A stretch of DNA of 42,779 nt. Source: an uncultured Clostridia bacterium (GTDB lineage: Bacteria > Bacillota > Clostridia > Monoglobales > Monoglobaceae). Below the pieces are notes generated by a model, which saw nothing but the letters and a program-made list of their open reading frames with translations, was not told where the DNA came from and ran no database searches. Shown here piece by piece: positions 25,282 to 33,571 of this stretch. The first letter of the stretch is position 1; the number at the start of each line of letters is the position of its first letter. A program made the translations under genes and the position numbers. Location: contig CANQQJ010000031.1 in assembly GCA_947625905.1 (NCBI GenBank), forward strand, positions 1-42,779, in the 5' to 3' direction.

Positions 25282-25309
25282 CGGAGCGGCATGACACCAT
25301 GCCGCTCCG
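25282..25309 (+). terminator. GC-rich hairpin after dacF
   Basis: An 11-bp perfect stem CGGAGCGGCAT (25282-25292) / ATGCCGCTCCG (25299-25309) lies just after the dacF stop codon. There is no T run, so termination may be weak or the hairpin may protect the 3' end. From 25310 to 25495 I see only a second small dyad (CCCCT/AGGGG near 25340-25360) and a TATACT at 25438-25443 without a good -35. Confidence 0.5.
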
Positions 25310-25506
25310 TCGAACGCAGTGATCAGCGAACAGGGTTCCCCTCTGACGCCGCAAGGGGCTCGGCGGAAACACGACGGGCGCATGAAAAAATAATGGAAAA
25401 ATAAAGGAACTGTAACACAAAAAGAGGTAAAATAGTGTATACTTAAATGCGAAAAGATGATATATGATGCCGCAACGCGGGATCTGAAATAGTTTAGGAG
25501 GACGTT

Positions 25507-26391
25507 ATGAGCATACTGAAAATCACGCATATTTCCGCAGCCGGACAGGTTTTAGCGTCCGCCGCTGGAGAGGATCAAGTCCGACTGACCGCCGCGCTGA
25601 ACGAGGATGACATCCTTCTCTTTTCAGCCGAAAAGGGAGCGTATGTTTGGACTCATGCGGGCAAAGGAACGCAGGAGAGCCTGATCTATGCCGCGGCGGG
25701 GGAGTTCCGCTTTCCCATTCCGTCCGGAGAAGCGAAAAAGGGCTTCCCGCCCGACGCCTTTGCCGGGGAGCAGACCGTTACTCTGCGCAGCGCGGAACCT
25801 GCCGATTTGACGGCGCGACGCAATCTGGCGCTGAATCCGCTGGATGTGCGGCTGCCCGAGGAAGTCAACGACCCGGACGCTCCCGAATGGAGCAATCCGA
25901 CCGATTCATGCGCTGTGGCTGAGGGAAAAATTGCCGCCTTCCCGCATGCGTACGCGAACCGTACCACCCGAAACGAGGGGGATTTCTTCGCGCGAAACGC
26001 GATAGACGGCTGTACCTTCCGAGGTGGACACGGCGCATATCCGTATCACTCCTGGGGCGGCGCCGTGCATGAGGATCTTTCCCTGACCGTGTATTTCGGC
26101 CGAACGGTTTTGGCGGACACGCTGGTGCTCTATCTGCGCAGCGACTTCTCACTGAACGCTCAGGGGCAGGAACATGACACCTATTGGCACACCGCGGTGA
26201 TTGAATTTTCGGATGGCGAAATGTTGGAACTGACGCCGCAAAAAACCGGAGAGGGACAGGTCTTTACATTCCCGCCCAAGCGGACGGAATGGGTCAAGCT
26301 GCAAAGGCTGGACCCCTATTGGACAGAGAAAAGTCAGAATTTTGCGGCGCTGAACCAGATCGAGATCTGGGGCCGCGACATTACGGATTAA
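25507..26391 (+). CDS. Cytoplasmic protein with a galactose-binding-like (discoidin-type) C-terminal domain
   Basis: 294 residues with no signal peptide or membrane segment. The first 100 residues look like a small beta-domain (ITHISAAGQVL, ILLFSAEKGAYVW). From about 110 (LALNPLDVRLPEEV) to the end the pattern ARNAIDG, YHSWGG, LSLTVYFGR, DTLVLYLRSDF, VIEFSDG and WVKLQRLDPYW resembles an F5/8 type C or related jelly-roll carbohydrate-binding fold. No catalytic motif is recognised and I know no characterised homologue. AGGAGG ends four to five bases before ATG 25507. It stands alone between two hairpins. A sugar-sensing or sugar-binding role would be speculation. Confidence 0.75.
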   Translation: MSILKITHISAAGQVLASAAGEDQVRLTAALNEDDILLFSAEKGAYVWTHAGKGTQESLIYAAAGEFRFPIPSGEAKKGFPPDAFAGEQTVTLRSAEPADLTARRNLALNPLDVRLPEEVNDPDAPEWSNPTDSCAVAEGKIAAFPHAYANRTTRNEGDFFARNAIDGCTFRGGHGAYPYHSWGGAVHEDLSLTVYFGRTVLADTLVLYLRSDFSLNAQGQEHDTYWHTAVIEFSDGEMLELTPQKTGEGQVFTFPPKRTEWVKLQRLDPYWTEKSQNFAALNQIEIWGRDITD

Positions 26392-26413
26392 GATCTCCGC
26401 ATATAAAATACCA

Positions 26414-26440
26414 TAAGGCGCATCTCGATGATGCGCCTTA
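26414..26440. terminator. Probable bidirectional terminator hairpin
   Basis: Perfect 11-bp stem TAAGGCGCATC (26414-26424) / GATGCGCCTTA (26430-26440) with a five-base loop, between two convergent genes. The T run is short on both sides, so efficiency is uncertain. Confidence 0.65.
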
Positions 26441-26555
26441 TAAACTGTCGATTTGTATTTCACTGCGAATGTAGAAATTGATGTGCTTCGGTAGCAGGAA
26501 ACGGCACGCATTAAAACAAATCGGAATGCGTTCCCGTCCGAGACAATGTTAAGCA

Positions 26556-26819
26556 TCAGCTGTTCAGATCCTCCACAAGAGCCTCCACCGAGTCAAACGG
26601 GCCGGAAAGATTTTTATGATCGCGGACTTCTTCAAGTACCTCAAGCGTTTCGGGATTCGGAAGCCTTATCTCAAACGGAATTCCGCCGTACATAATACTT
26701 TGATTTAAAAAAATAGTCACCGCGTCGGAAATCGTCAGTCCGAAATGTTTGAACAATTCCTCGGCTCGCGATTTTGTGTCCGGACTGATACGCACGTTTA
26801 TATTTGACGTTTTAGCCAT
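26556..26819 (-). CDS. RelB/DinJ-family antitoxin without an adjacent toxin
   Basis: An 87-residue ribbon-helix-helix antitoxin. The N-terminal strand and helices SNINVRISPDTKSRAEELF and GLTISDAVTIFLNQSI form the DNA-binding dimer. The C-terminal part (PFEIRLPNPETLEVLEEV to the end) is the toxin-wrapping tail. ATG 26819 has GGAG eight bases upstream. In this family the RelE/YafQ toxin normally overlaps or follows the antitoxin stop codon. Here an ATG overlaps the stop (MLNIV...), as a toxin start would, but the following frame shows none of the RelE core and runs into the hairpin at 26414. The toxin therefore appears deleted. Possible roles are self-regulation or neutralising a distant toxin (inferred). 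Confidence 0.85.
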   Translation of the reverse strand: MAKTSNINVRISPDTKSRAEELFKHFGLTISDAVTIFLNQSIMYGGIPFEIRLPNPETLEVLEEVRDHKNLSGPFDSVEALVEDLNS

Positions 26820-26839
26820 AATATCATCTCCCGAAAATA

Positions 26840-26868
26840 ATTGTATCACGTTGTAGACATATTGTCAA
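26840..26868 (-). promoter_or_regulatory. Sigma-A promoter of the RelB/DinJ antitoxin gene
   Basis: Minus strand TTGACA (26863-26868), 17-base spacer, TACAAT (26840-26845). The intact promoter suggests that the orphan antitoxin is still expressed. The gap to ftsZ (26869-27027) is very AT-rich with no further feature seen. Confidence 0.75.
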
Positions 26869-27027
26869 CACGAAGTGCTGCAAAATTTGTTGCCAAAATT
26901 TCTACAAAAATTATTTTTGTAAAATATTGCATTGTCAAATTTTACAAGAGTATTACAGAAATTTTGTGTTTTTTATTACTTTTGTTACAATGCCGTAATA
27001 TTTTTTAAGAAACTTTCGGATTTTCTA

Positions 27028-27055
27028 TTTACAAATTTTATTTTCGTGGTATAAT
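27028..27055 (+). promoter_or_regulatory. Probable sigma-A promoter for ftsZ
   Basis: TTTACA (27028-27033), 16-base spacer, TATAAT (27050-27055), 52 bases before the GTG start codon. Confidence 0.6.
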
Positions 27056-27107
27056 ATATTTTATAAGAGTATAATTGCGATTGATAGCAAGCAGAGGAGG
27101 AAATAAA

Positions 27108-28301
27108 GTGTTTCAGTTTGATACGGAATCAACAAACCCCGCCAAAATAAAAGTAATCGGTGTCGGCGGCGGAGGTAATAACGCCGTAAACAGAATGATC
27201 GAAGCTCAGGTAAAGTGCGTCGAGTTTGTAGCCGTTAACACGGACAAGCAGGACCTCACGCTTTCGCAGGCTTCTCAGAAAATACAGATAGGCGAGAAGG
27301 TCACCAAGGGTCTCGGCGCGGGCGCCATTCCCGAGGTTGGACAGAAGGCCGCCGAGGAGAGCGTTGAGGATATCAAGAAGGCCGTTCAGGGCGCGGACAT
27401 GGTTTTTGTTACCGCGGGCATGGGCGGCGGAACCGGTACCGGCGCGGCCCCCATCGTGGCGAAGATCGCCAAGGATGAAGGCATACTCACGGTCGGCATC
27501 GTTACCAAGCCTTTCTGGTTCGAGGGCAAGACCCGCCAGAAGAACAGCGACATCGGTATCACAAACCTTATGGGCGCGGTGGACACCCTTGTTGTTATAC
27601 CCAACGACAAGCTTCTGGAGGTCGCCGAGAACAGAACTCCTCTGACCGAGTCGTTCAGAATGGCGGATGATATTTTAAGACAGGGCGTTCAGGGTATTTC
27701 GGACCTGATCTCAAGACCCGGCCTCATCAGTTTGGACTTCGCGGACATAAAGACTATTATGAAAGACACGGGCTTTGCTCACATGGGCATAGGCAGCGCC
27801 ACCGGCGAGAACAGAGCCGAGGAAGCCGCCAAGAAAGCCATACATAGCCCGCTCCTTGAGACGACGATCGAGGGCGCGAAGGGCGTTATCTTAAACGTTA
27901 CGGGCGGCGCGGACCTGGGTATCCTCGAGGTCAAGACCGCCGCGGAGCTGGTTCAGGAAGCAGCCGACGCGGACGCCAATATCATTATCGGCGCGATCAT
28001 CGACGAAAATATGGGCGATGAGATCTCGATAACGGTCATTGCCACGGGCTTTAAGGGCAATGTTCCCGGCCAACAGGAAAAGCAGGAGGACGCCAATCCC
28101 TTCTCGAGCTTTTTAAACCAGTTCAACATGAACAACAATAACGGCCAGGCGCAGGCTCAGCAGCCGGCGCCTCAGCAGCAGCCTTCATTCACGCAGCAGA
28201 GGCCGTCGTTTAACACGCCTCCCTCATCCAACCTGTTCAGCAAGGTCGGCGAGGACGACGGGATAGATGTTCCGGTGTTCCTGCGCAGGAAAGACAGATA
28301 A
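27108..28301 (+). CDS. ftsZ: Cell division GTPase FtsZ
   Basis: Tubulin-like protein that forms the Z ring at mid-cell and at the polar sporulation septum. The start is GTG 27108 with GAGGAGG seven bases upstream, giving 398 residues. The nucleotide-binding core starts [17 protein letters not shown]; the tubulin signature [10 protein letters not shown] is near residue 105. The T7 region has [10 protein letters not shown] Gln/Pro/Asn-rich linker of about 50 residues leads to the conserved C-terminal peptide [11 protein letters not shown], the docking site for FtsA, SepF and other partners. It stands alone with its own promoter and terminator; ftsA and the usual dcw neighbours are absent from the window. 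Confidence 0.98.
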   Translation: MFQFDTESTNPAKIKVIGVGGGGNNAVNRMIEAQVKCVEFVAVNTDKQDLTLSQASQKIQIGEKVTKGLGAGAIPEVGQKAAEESVEDIKKAVQGADMVFVTAGMGGGTGTGAAPIVAKIAKDEGILTVGIVTKPFWFEGKTRQKNSDIGITNLMGAVDTLVVIPNDKLLEVAENRTPLTESFRMADDILRQGVQGISDLISRPGLISLDFADIKTIMKDTGFAHMGIGSATGENRAEEAAKKAIHSPLLETTIEGAKGVILNVTGGADLGILEVKTAAELVQEAADADANIIIGAIIDENMGDEISITVIATGFKGNVPGQQEKQEDANPFSSFLNQFNMNNNNGQAQAQQPAPQQQPSFTQQRPSFNTPPSSNLFSKVGEDDGIDVPVFLRRKDR

Positions 28302-28311
28302 AGATATTTTG

Positions 28312-28341
28312 GCGGCGCCTTTTGCGGGCGCCGCTTTTTTA
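28312..28341 (+). terminator. Intrinsic terminator of ftsZ
   Basis: 8-bp stem GCGGCGCC (28312-28319) / GGCGCCGC (28327-28334) followed by six T. It lies between ftsZ and the convergent sipL-like gene. Confidence 0.9.
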
Positions 28342-30015
28342 TGCTTTTAATCTGATTTTTTGGCCGACGCGGAGCTTGTCGGGATTTGTGATGCCGCTCG
28401 CGGCCACTATGTCTTCGACCGTGGTTTTGTACCGCTTGGCGATGTTCCACAGGGTGTCGCCCGGCTGCACGAAATAAATTATGTACGACTGCATGCCGCC
28501 GCCTTGATCGGTCTCGGGCTCTATGCGCTCAAATGACGTCACGATCTTGATCCTGTCGTTTTTTATAAGTTTCACCGATATACCGATAAGCATGCGCGCT
28601 TCGACCGTGTCGGGACCGGTGATGTTGTAGCTCAAATGATTGACGAACACCTTTGCGTCGCAGGCGGCCCTTCCGCCCAAGGCTTCGCCGCTTATGTCAA
28701 AGCTGTGCTCAAACGGCGTTTTGGTCTCAAGAGCCAGCAACGGCTGGTTCTCGTCGTTTGACAAGCAGAGGGCCTTGATCGAGACCGAGCCTTTTATTTT
28801 CACCGTTCCGTCGCTGATGTCGATATCGTCAACAGAGGTCCCGGTCGCCGTTATCGAGCAGACACCGGTTATTTCGGCGTCCGCGGGCTTGCGCTTTAAG
28901 GCGCATTTGTGGCTGATCTGCGCGGTCATGGTCTCGGCTATCTGCTCGGGCGCGGTCTCGGAAAATTCGGGCACAAGCTCGCCCCCGCCGGTGCAATAGC
29001 CGTCGCTCACCGCTCCGGGCTCAGAGATAATATATCCGCTGACGACCACGCCGATAACGATCTCGGCTCCGATCTCGCGCCTTTCCCCGTCCATATTGTC
29101 CATGACCTCGGTGTATATCTCGCGCACGTTGTACTCAACGTCGCACTCCATATCCTCGACCGCCTTGGGCGCGTCGAAGCTCTCATTGTACGGTATCGAA
29201 AATTCGGCCGTGCGGACGCGTGTCCCGCCGCTGTTTTCTCCGGGCTCCGCCTCGTCCTCGTAAAGCACGCTGACTTTAACGCTGCCGCCCAGTTCGGCGC
29301 AGCCGTCGGCCATGTCAGCGCGCTCGGGCTCAACCGACGCGGCGGCACAAAGCACCTCGCCGATCTGAGGCAGCTTGCCCGAGATCTCATGCTTGCCGCG
29401 GACTATTATGCTGCCGTCCGACGTGAACTGCTTGTCGGCGAAGCGCAGCGGCGTTTTTTTGAGCCGGATGTCCGTGTTTTTGGGAGGCGGGCACTCCCCG
29501 CTCTGCCCACCCTTGCCGCGGCTTAAGGGCAAAAGGTCGGCGAGCGGCGGCTCGGGCTCCTCCTCCGCTCCTACCGGAAGCTCGAGGCACTCGCATCTGC
29601 ATATTTTCACGCCCACATTGACGCCTATCCTTATATTGACCTTGCGCGAATTTATAAGCGTGCCGTCGAGCGAGTCGATCTCCGCCTCGGCGCTCACGCG
29701 GTCGTCGGGCGTAACGCCATTTGAATCGACTGTGACACTGAAATCGCGGCTCATTTCAAGAGATTTGACCGTTCCTATCACATCGCCCTCGGGCAGATAC
29801 AGCAGCGCCGCCTTGACCGTTCCCTCGACGTGCGCCTTGTCCTGCCCGGGCGTCACGTCGGTAACATAGGCCCTGGCCGATACGTCCAGTATCTTTTTTA
29901 TGTCCGGCTTCACATCGGGCACGATAAGCGGCTCGTCTATCACCGCGCGTCCGAACTTCATCGCCACAGTGCGGCATATATCATATTTTTCGGTTTTTAA
30001 TTTGATCTCCGCCAT
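28339..30015 (-). CDS. sipL: SipL-like spore morphogenetic protein (SPOCS/DUF3794 domains plus C-terminal LysM)
   Basis: 558 residues. The N-terminal region (LKTEKYDICRTVAMKFGRAVIDEPLI, shown here in parts: KYDICRTVAMKFG and VPDVKPDIKKILDV) is the DUF3794/SPOCS domain. Further SPOCS-type segments lie in the middle (about 190-330) and towards the C-terminus (about 360-500). A LysM domain closes the protein (YFVQPGDTLWNIAKRYKT to VGQKIRLKA). This is the layout of Clostridioides difficile SipL, which binds SpoIVA through LysM and is needed for coat localisation around the forespore. Start ATG 30015 has AAGGTG seven bases upstream; the frame extends to 30039 without support. A Pro/Glu-rich insert at about 155-185 is unusual. 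A role in coat assembly is inferred from the architecture. Confidence 0.85.
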   Translation of the reverse strand: MAEIKLKTEKYDICRTVAMKFGRAVIDEPLIVPDVKPDIKKILDVSARAYVTDVTPGQDKAHVEGTVKAALLYLPEGDVIGTVKSLEMSRDFSVTVDSNGVTPDDRVSAEAEIDSLDGTLINSRKVNIRIGVNVGVKICRCECLELPVGAEEEPEPPLADLLPLSRGKGGQSGECPPPKNTDIRLKKTPLRFADKQFTSDGSIIVRGKHEISGKLPQIGEVLCAAASVEPERADMADGCAELGGSVKVSVLYEDEAEPGENSGGTRVRTAEFSIPYNESFDAPKAVEDMECDVEYNVREIYTEVMDNMDGERREIGAEIVIGVVVSGYIISEPGAVSDGYCTGGGELVPEFSETAPEQIAETMTAQISHKCALKRKPADAEITGVCSITATGTSVDDIDISDGTVKIKGSVSIKALCLSNDENQPLLALETKTPFEHSFDISGEALGGRAACDAKVFVNHLSYNITGPDTVEARMLIGISVKLIKNDRIKIVTSFERIEPETDQGGGMQSYIIYFVQPGDTLWNIAKRYKTTVEDIVAASGITNPDKLRVGQKIRLKA

Positions 30016-30064
30016 AAGTATCACCTTTCTTTCAAGCACTTAGTTAACAATATGTTTTTTGCTC

Positions 30065-30093
30065 TTGATTTATGCCGCGTTTTGTGATAAAAT
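30065..30093 (+). promoter_or_regulatory. Sigma-A type promoter for rubrerythrin-ruvC
   Basis: TTGATT (30065-30070), 17-base spacer, TAAAAT (30088-30093), 47 bases before the rubrerythrin start codon. Confidence 0.65.
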
Positions 30094-30140
30094 CAAAAAA
30101 ACGGAAACAATAAAATATAAAACGAAAGGGGAATTTTAAC

Positions 30141-30689
30141 ATGAGTGCAAAAGAATTAAAGGGTTCAAAGACCGAGGCAAATTTGATGGCGGCATTCGCC
30201 GGCGAGTCGCAGGCAAGGAACAAGTACACCTACTACGCGAGCAAGGCCAAGAAGGACGGCTATGTTCAGATAGCCGAGATATTCGAGGAGACCGCCAACA
30301 ACGAGAAGGAGCACGCCAAGATCTGGTTCAAGCTGCTCCAAGGCGGCGGAATACCCGACACCAAGGCCAACCTCAAGGATGCGGCCGAGGGTGAGAACTA
30401 TGAGTGGACCGACATGTACGCGGGCTTTGCAAAGGACGCCCGCGAGGAAGGCTTTGACGACATCGCAGACCTGTTTGAGGGCGTCGCCAAGATCGAGAAG
30501 GAGCACGAGGAACGCTACCGCAAGCTGCTCAAAAACATCGAGGACGAGTGCGTATTCTCAAAAGACGGGGACGTTATCTGGCAGTGCGCCAACTGCGGCC
30601 ATATCGTTATCGGCAAAAAGGCTCCCGAGGTATGTCCGGTCTGCGCGCATCCGCAGAGCTACTTTAAGATCAAGCCCGAGAACTATTAA
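30141..30689 (+). CDS. rbr: Rubrerythrin
   Basis: Diiron peroxidase of anaerobes, reducing hydrogen peroxide in the cytoplasm. The four-helix bundle carries the diiron ligands in [36 protein letters not shown] and [14 protein letters not shown]-terminal rubredoxin-like FeS4 domain has WQCANCGH and [12 protein letters not shown] (two C-x2-C knuckles). At 182 residues the length is typical. ATG 30141 is preceded by AAAGGGG at a suitable distance. ruvC follows after four bases, so peroxide defence and a repair nuclease share a transcript. Confidence 0.97.
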   Translation: MSAKELKGSKTEANLMAAFAGESQARNKYTYYASKAKKDGYVQIAEIFEETANNEKEHAKIWFKLLQGGGIPDTKANLKDAAEGENYEWTDMYAGFAKDAREEGFDDIADLFEGVAKIEKEHEERYRKLLKNIEDECVFSKDGDVIWQCANCGHIVIGKKAPEVCPVCAHPQSYFKIKPENY

Positions 30690-30693
30690 TTAA

Positions 30694-31188
30694 ATGAGGA
30701 TCCTGGGAATTGACCCCGGCTTCGCGATCGTGGGGTACGGGGTCATTGATTACATAGGCGGCAAATTCAAGATAGTGGAATACGGCGCGATAACTACCGA
30801 GGCGGGAGAGGAAATGAACTCCCGCTTTAAAACCATTCACGATGATCTGAACACGATAATCGAGCGCACCAAGCCCGAGTTCATGGCAATTGAGGAACTT
30901 TTTTTCAACAGCAATCAAAAGACGGCCATAAACGTGGCTCAGGCGAGGGGTGTGCTGCTGCTTTCCGCACTGAACCACGGCGTGAGGATATACGAGTACA
31001 CGCCGCTGCAGGTCAAGCAGGCCATAGTGGGCTACGGCAGGGCGGACAAAAAGCAGGTGCAGTACCTGACAAAAACCATGCTGAACCTCAAGGAGGTGCC
31101 CAAGCCCGACGACACGGCCGACGCGCTGGCGATAGCGGTCTGCCACGCCCATTCCTACAACCCGCGAATGGCGCGGCAGATAAAATAG
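30694..31188 (+). CDS. ruvC: Holliday junction resolvase RuvC
   Basis: Structure-specific endonuclease that cuts Holliday junctions after RuvAB branch migration. The RNase H-like fold has the acidic residues Asp7 (GIDPGFAIVGYGV), Glu67 (AIEELFF) and Asp140/Asp143 (KPDDTADALAIAVCH). At 164 residues it is full length. It starts four bases after the rubrerythrin stop codon and has no clear ribosome binding site, so translation is probably coupled to rubrerythrin. It is separated from ruvAB (10671-12321), unlike in many bacteria. Confidence 0.96.
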   Translation: MRILGIDPGFAIVGYGVIDYIGGKFKIVEYGAITTEAGEEMNSRFKTIHDDLNTIIERTKPEFMAIEELFFNSNQKTAINVAQARGVLLLSALNHGVRIYEYTPLQVKQAIVGYGRADKKQVQYLTKTMLNLKEVPKPDDTADALAIAVCHAHSYNPRMARQIK

Positions 31189-31189
31189 G

Positions 31190-31325
31190 CATCCGTTTTG
31201 CCTCCTCCCGGGAGGAGGTGGCAACGTAGTGATTAGCAAATAGCGAATAGAATCCCCCCTCAGTCGCCTTCGGCGCCAGCTCCCCCGAGGGGGCGCCTAT
31301 TTTTCGCACCTCTCCCCAAGGGGCA
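31190..31325. repeat. Intergenic repeat and palindrome cluster after ruvC
   Basis: No gene is visible here. The stretch holds the palindrome CCTCCTCCCGGGAGGAGG (31201-31218) and a TAGTGATTAGCAAATAGCGA segment (reverse complement of the left-end spacer type). It also has TCGCCTTCGGCGCCAG, a CCCCCGAGGGGGCGCC dyad and CCCCAAGGGGCAAGG. These modules recur in the other gene-poor gaps. One of these dyads may serve as the terminator for ruvC. Confidence 0.6.
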
Positions 31326-31347
31326 AGGCAAAAACAGCAAATACTTC

Positions 31348-31376
31348 TTGCATTAATATAACATTTGTGCTATAAT
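31348..31376 (+). promoter_or_regulatory. Sigma-A promoter for the DAHP synthase gene
   Basis: TTGCAT (31348-31353), 17-base spacer, TATAAT (31371-31376), 50 bases before the start codon. I see no leader peptide or attenuator in that interval. Confidence 0.7.
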
Positions 31377-31425
31377 CGGGTTTGGCGGTTTTCCGCACGA
31401 ATAATTACTGATCGGAGATAATATC

Positions 31426-32457
31426 ATGTCATTTATATTTAAAAAAGAGATACCGTCGGCGGAGCATTTAAAAGAGCTTCTGCCGGTGCCCGAAGCCTGC
31501 GTGAAAATGCGCGAGAAAAAACTCAGGGAGATCGAGGATGTGCTGGCGGGCAGAGACGATCGTCTGCTGCTTATAATCGGCCCTTGCTCGGCGGACAACG
31601 AGGACTCGGTGTGCGAGTATATTTCCCGTCTGGCGGAGCTTCAGGAAAAGGTCAGCGACAAGATCTTGTTTGTGCCCCGTATCTACACAAACAAGCCCCG
31701 GACCACCGGCGAGGGTTACAAAGGCATGATGCACCAGCCCGACCCCGGCGAGGCGCCCGACGCGTTCCAGGGCATCAAAGCCATCCGCCGCATGCACATC
31801 CGCGCCATGCGGGAATCGGGAATGATTGCGGCGGACGAAATGCTGTATCCGGGCAATCATCCTTATCTTGACGACATACTGGGCTATGTGGCGATCGGCG
31901 CCCGCTCGGTCGAGGACCAGCAGCACCGCCTGGTCTCCAGCGGCGTTGATCTGCCTGTGGGAATGAAAAACGGTACCGGCGGCGACATCGGAGTTATGCT
32001 CAACGCGATATACGCGGCGCAGCACGGTCACGACTTTATCTACCGCACCCACGAGGTGGCCACAAAGGGAAATCCCTACGCCCACGCTGTGCTGCGCGGC
32101 GGCATAGACGAGCTGGGCCGAAACGTGCCCAATTACCACTACGAGGACCTGCTGCGCATCGCCGAGGAATACGATGGGAAGGGCTTTAAAAACCCCGCGA
32201 TCATCATCGACACCAACCACAACAACTCGGCGAAAAAGCACAAACAGCAGCCGCGTATCGCCTCGGAGGTGCTGCACAGCATGACCTACGAGCCGCTGCT
32301 CAAAAAAATGATCAAGGGCTTTATGGTCGAAAGCTACCTCGAGGACGGCTGCCAGCCCATCGGCGGCGACATGGTCTACGGCAAGTCGATCACCGACCCC
32401 TGCATCGGCTGGGCGGAAACCGAAAAAATGGTATACAAAATAGCGGGCATGGTTTAG
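31426..32457 (+). CDS. 3-deoxy-7-phosphoheptulonate (DAHP) synthase, type I-alpha (AroG/AroF-like)
   Basis: First step of the shikimate pathway, joining phosphoenolpyruvate and erythrose 4-phosphate. 343 residues, the length of the E. coli AroF/AroG/AroH group. Key segments are LLLIIGPCSADNEDSV, VPRIYTNKPRTTGEGYKG (PEP and phosphate contacts), GARSVEDQQHR, PVGMKNGTGGDIG, IYRTHEVATKGN, DTNHNNSAKKHKQQ and MVESYLEDGCQP (metal ligands). The N-terminal extension before residue 45 is the region that carries feedback inhibition in the E. coli enzymes; which amino acid would act cannot be told. ATG 31426 has CGGAG eight bases upstream. It is monocistronic with its own promoter and terminator. Confidence 0.95.
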   Translation: MSFIFKKEIPSAEHLKELLPVPEACVKMREKKLREIEDVLAGRDDRLLLIIGPCSADNEDSVCEYISRLAELQEKVSDKILFVPRIYTNKPRTTGEGYKGMMHQPDPGEAPDAFQGIKAIRRMHIRAMRESGMIAADEMLYPGNHPYLDDILGYVAIGARSVEDQQHRLVSSGVDLPVGMKNGTGGDIGVMLNAIYAAQHGHDFIYRTHEVATKGNPYAHAVLRGGIDELGRNVPNYHYEDLLRIAEEYDGKGFKNPAIIIDTNHNNSAKKHKQQPRIASEVLHSMTYEPLLKKMIKGFMVESYLEDGCQPIGGDMVYGKSITDPCIGWAETEKMVYKIAGMV

Positions 32458-32475
32458 GCCATACCCGCCTTTTTT
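32443..32475 (+). terminator. Intrinsic terminator overlapping the end of the DAHP synthase gene
   Basis: GCGGGCATGG (32443-32452) pairs with CCATACCCGC (32459-32468) across one C-A mismatch, followed by TTTTTT. The stem includes the last codons and the TAG stop codon. The convergent WYL gene ends within it. Confidence 0.8.
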
Positions 32476-33448
32476 ATACTTTATACTTGTTGTTTTTTAT
32501 CATGTTTATCACTCGTTGGCGCATCGACTCGGGCGCTATGACCTCGCAGCTTTCTATGTAGTTCTCCGCCCAGTACTCGATACCCATCAGGCTTCCGGTG
32601 ACGGTCAGGTCAAAGGTTTCCCCGCCGCTGTTTTCGGTTATTTTTATCTCGCTGCCGAAGCGGTCAACGACCTGGTCCAAAATAGAGATATCGCATCTGA
32701 GCACAACAGTGCCGATCTCGCCGCCGTACATAAATATCGAACGGTCCGCGTAGCGCCCGGGCGAAAAATCGGCGGGCGGCGGAACGCGCTTCTCGTCGAT
32801 TATCTCAATGCCTTTTATTTTGTCGATCCTGAACTGGCTTATAGGGTCGCCGTGGGCCGCGCAGTTGCAGAGCAGATAGTAATGCTCGTTCGCCGCGACT
32901 GTCGCGTAAGGGCTCACGGTATATTTGCCCTCTCTTTTGGGCTTCAGTTTTTTGTCAAGCCCGTACTTTAAATATGTGAATCTGACTTTTTTCCCGTCAG
33001 CCACAGCCTCGTCCAGCAGATCAATGTTCAAAAACACCTCTTTGTTGTCGGTCTTGCGCGTTGTTACCGGCGCCGTCAGAGAAGCGTAGCTCCTGCGTTT
33101 CTTGGCGGGCAGCAGCTTTTGCAGCTTCTCGGCCAGCTCGGCCGAATAGCCGTCGGGTATCCCGGTATTCGAGTAAACGCTGTCGATCAGCATCCTGATC
33201 TCCGAGGCGTCGAAATCGCGGTTCTCGAGATAATAGCCCTTGCCGTTTTCCTCTGGCGTTGAAATCTCATAACCCATTTCGGAAAGCACGGCCATACAGC
33301 TGTACACCGTGCGGCGGTCGATCTTTAGATCATAGTCCCGCTCCATGTGTTTTATGATGTCGCCCATCTTTAATATGTTGTCATAATCGGTGTACTCCTT
33401 GAGGATCTCCAGCACGCACACCGTGTTAGCCTTGGCGGTAAGCTTCAT
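32474..33448 (-). CDS. WYL-domain transcriptional regulator
   Basis: 324 residues. The N-terminal winged helix-turn-helix (about 5-75) includes KMGDIIKHMERDYDLKIDRR and TVYSCMAVLSEMGYEI. A central WYL domain (about 135-225) has VRFTYLKYG, TVSPYATVAANEHYYLLC and FRIDKIKGIEII, and a WCX-like C-terminal extension follows (about 235-320). WYL proteins sense ligands such as nucleic acids or nucleotides and control stress, DNA-damage or defence genes; the target here is unknown. No defence gene adjoins it. ATG 33448 has GGAGGG six bases upstream. It is monocistronic. Confidence 0.9.
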   Translation of the reverse strand: MKLTAKANTVCVLEILKEYTDYDNILKMGDIIKHMERDYDLKIDRRTVYSCMAVLSEMGYEISTPEENGKGYYLENRDFDASEIRMLIDSVYSNTGIPDGYSAELAEKLQKLLPAKKRRSYASLTAPVTTRKTDNKEVFLNIDLLDEAVADGKKVRFTYLKYGLDKKLKPKREGKYTVSPYATVAANEHYYLLCNCAAHGDPISQFRIDKIKGIEIIDEKRVPPPADFSPGRYADRSIFMYGGEIGTVVLRCDISILDQVVDRFGSEIKITENSGGETFDLTVTGSLMGIEYWAENYIESCEVIAPESMRQRVINMIKNNKYKV

Positions 33449-33468
33449 GTCTATCCCTCCGTTCTTAA

Positions 33469-33497
33469 ATTATAACATTTGTTTTGATTACAGTCAA
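33469..33497 (-). promoter_or_regulatory. Sigma-A promoter of the WYL regulator gene
   Basis: Minus strand TTGACT (33492-33497), 17-base spacer, TATAAT (33469-33474). The transcript start falls close to the ribosome binding site, giving a very short leader. Confidence 0.8.
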
Positions 33498-33571
33498 TAT
33501 TATACAAGATCCGACACGCAAAAAATTGCACAGGCACCGAGCTTTTATAATGTTATAAATTTTCAGGGGTT

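Noticed and set aside
26149..26556. Frame starting at the antitoxin stop codon, considered as a RelE/YafQ toxin
   Set aside because: After the first few residues no toxin motif appears, the frame includes the hairpin at 26414-26440 and its second half is antisense to the gene at 25507.
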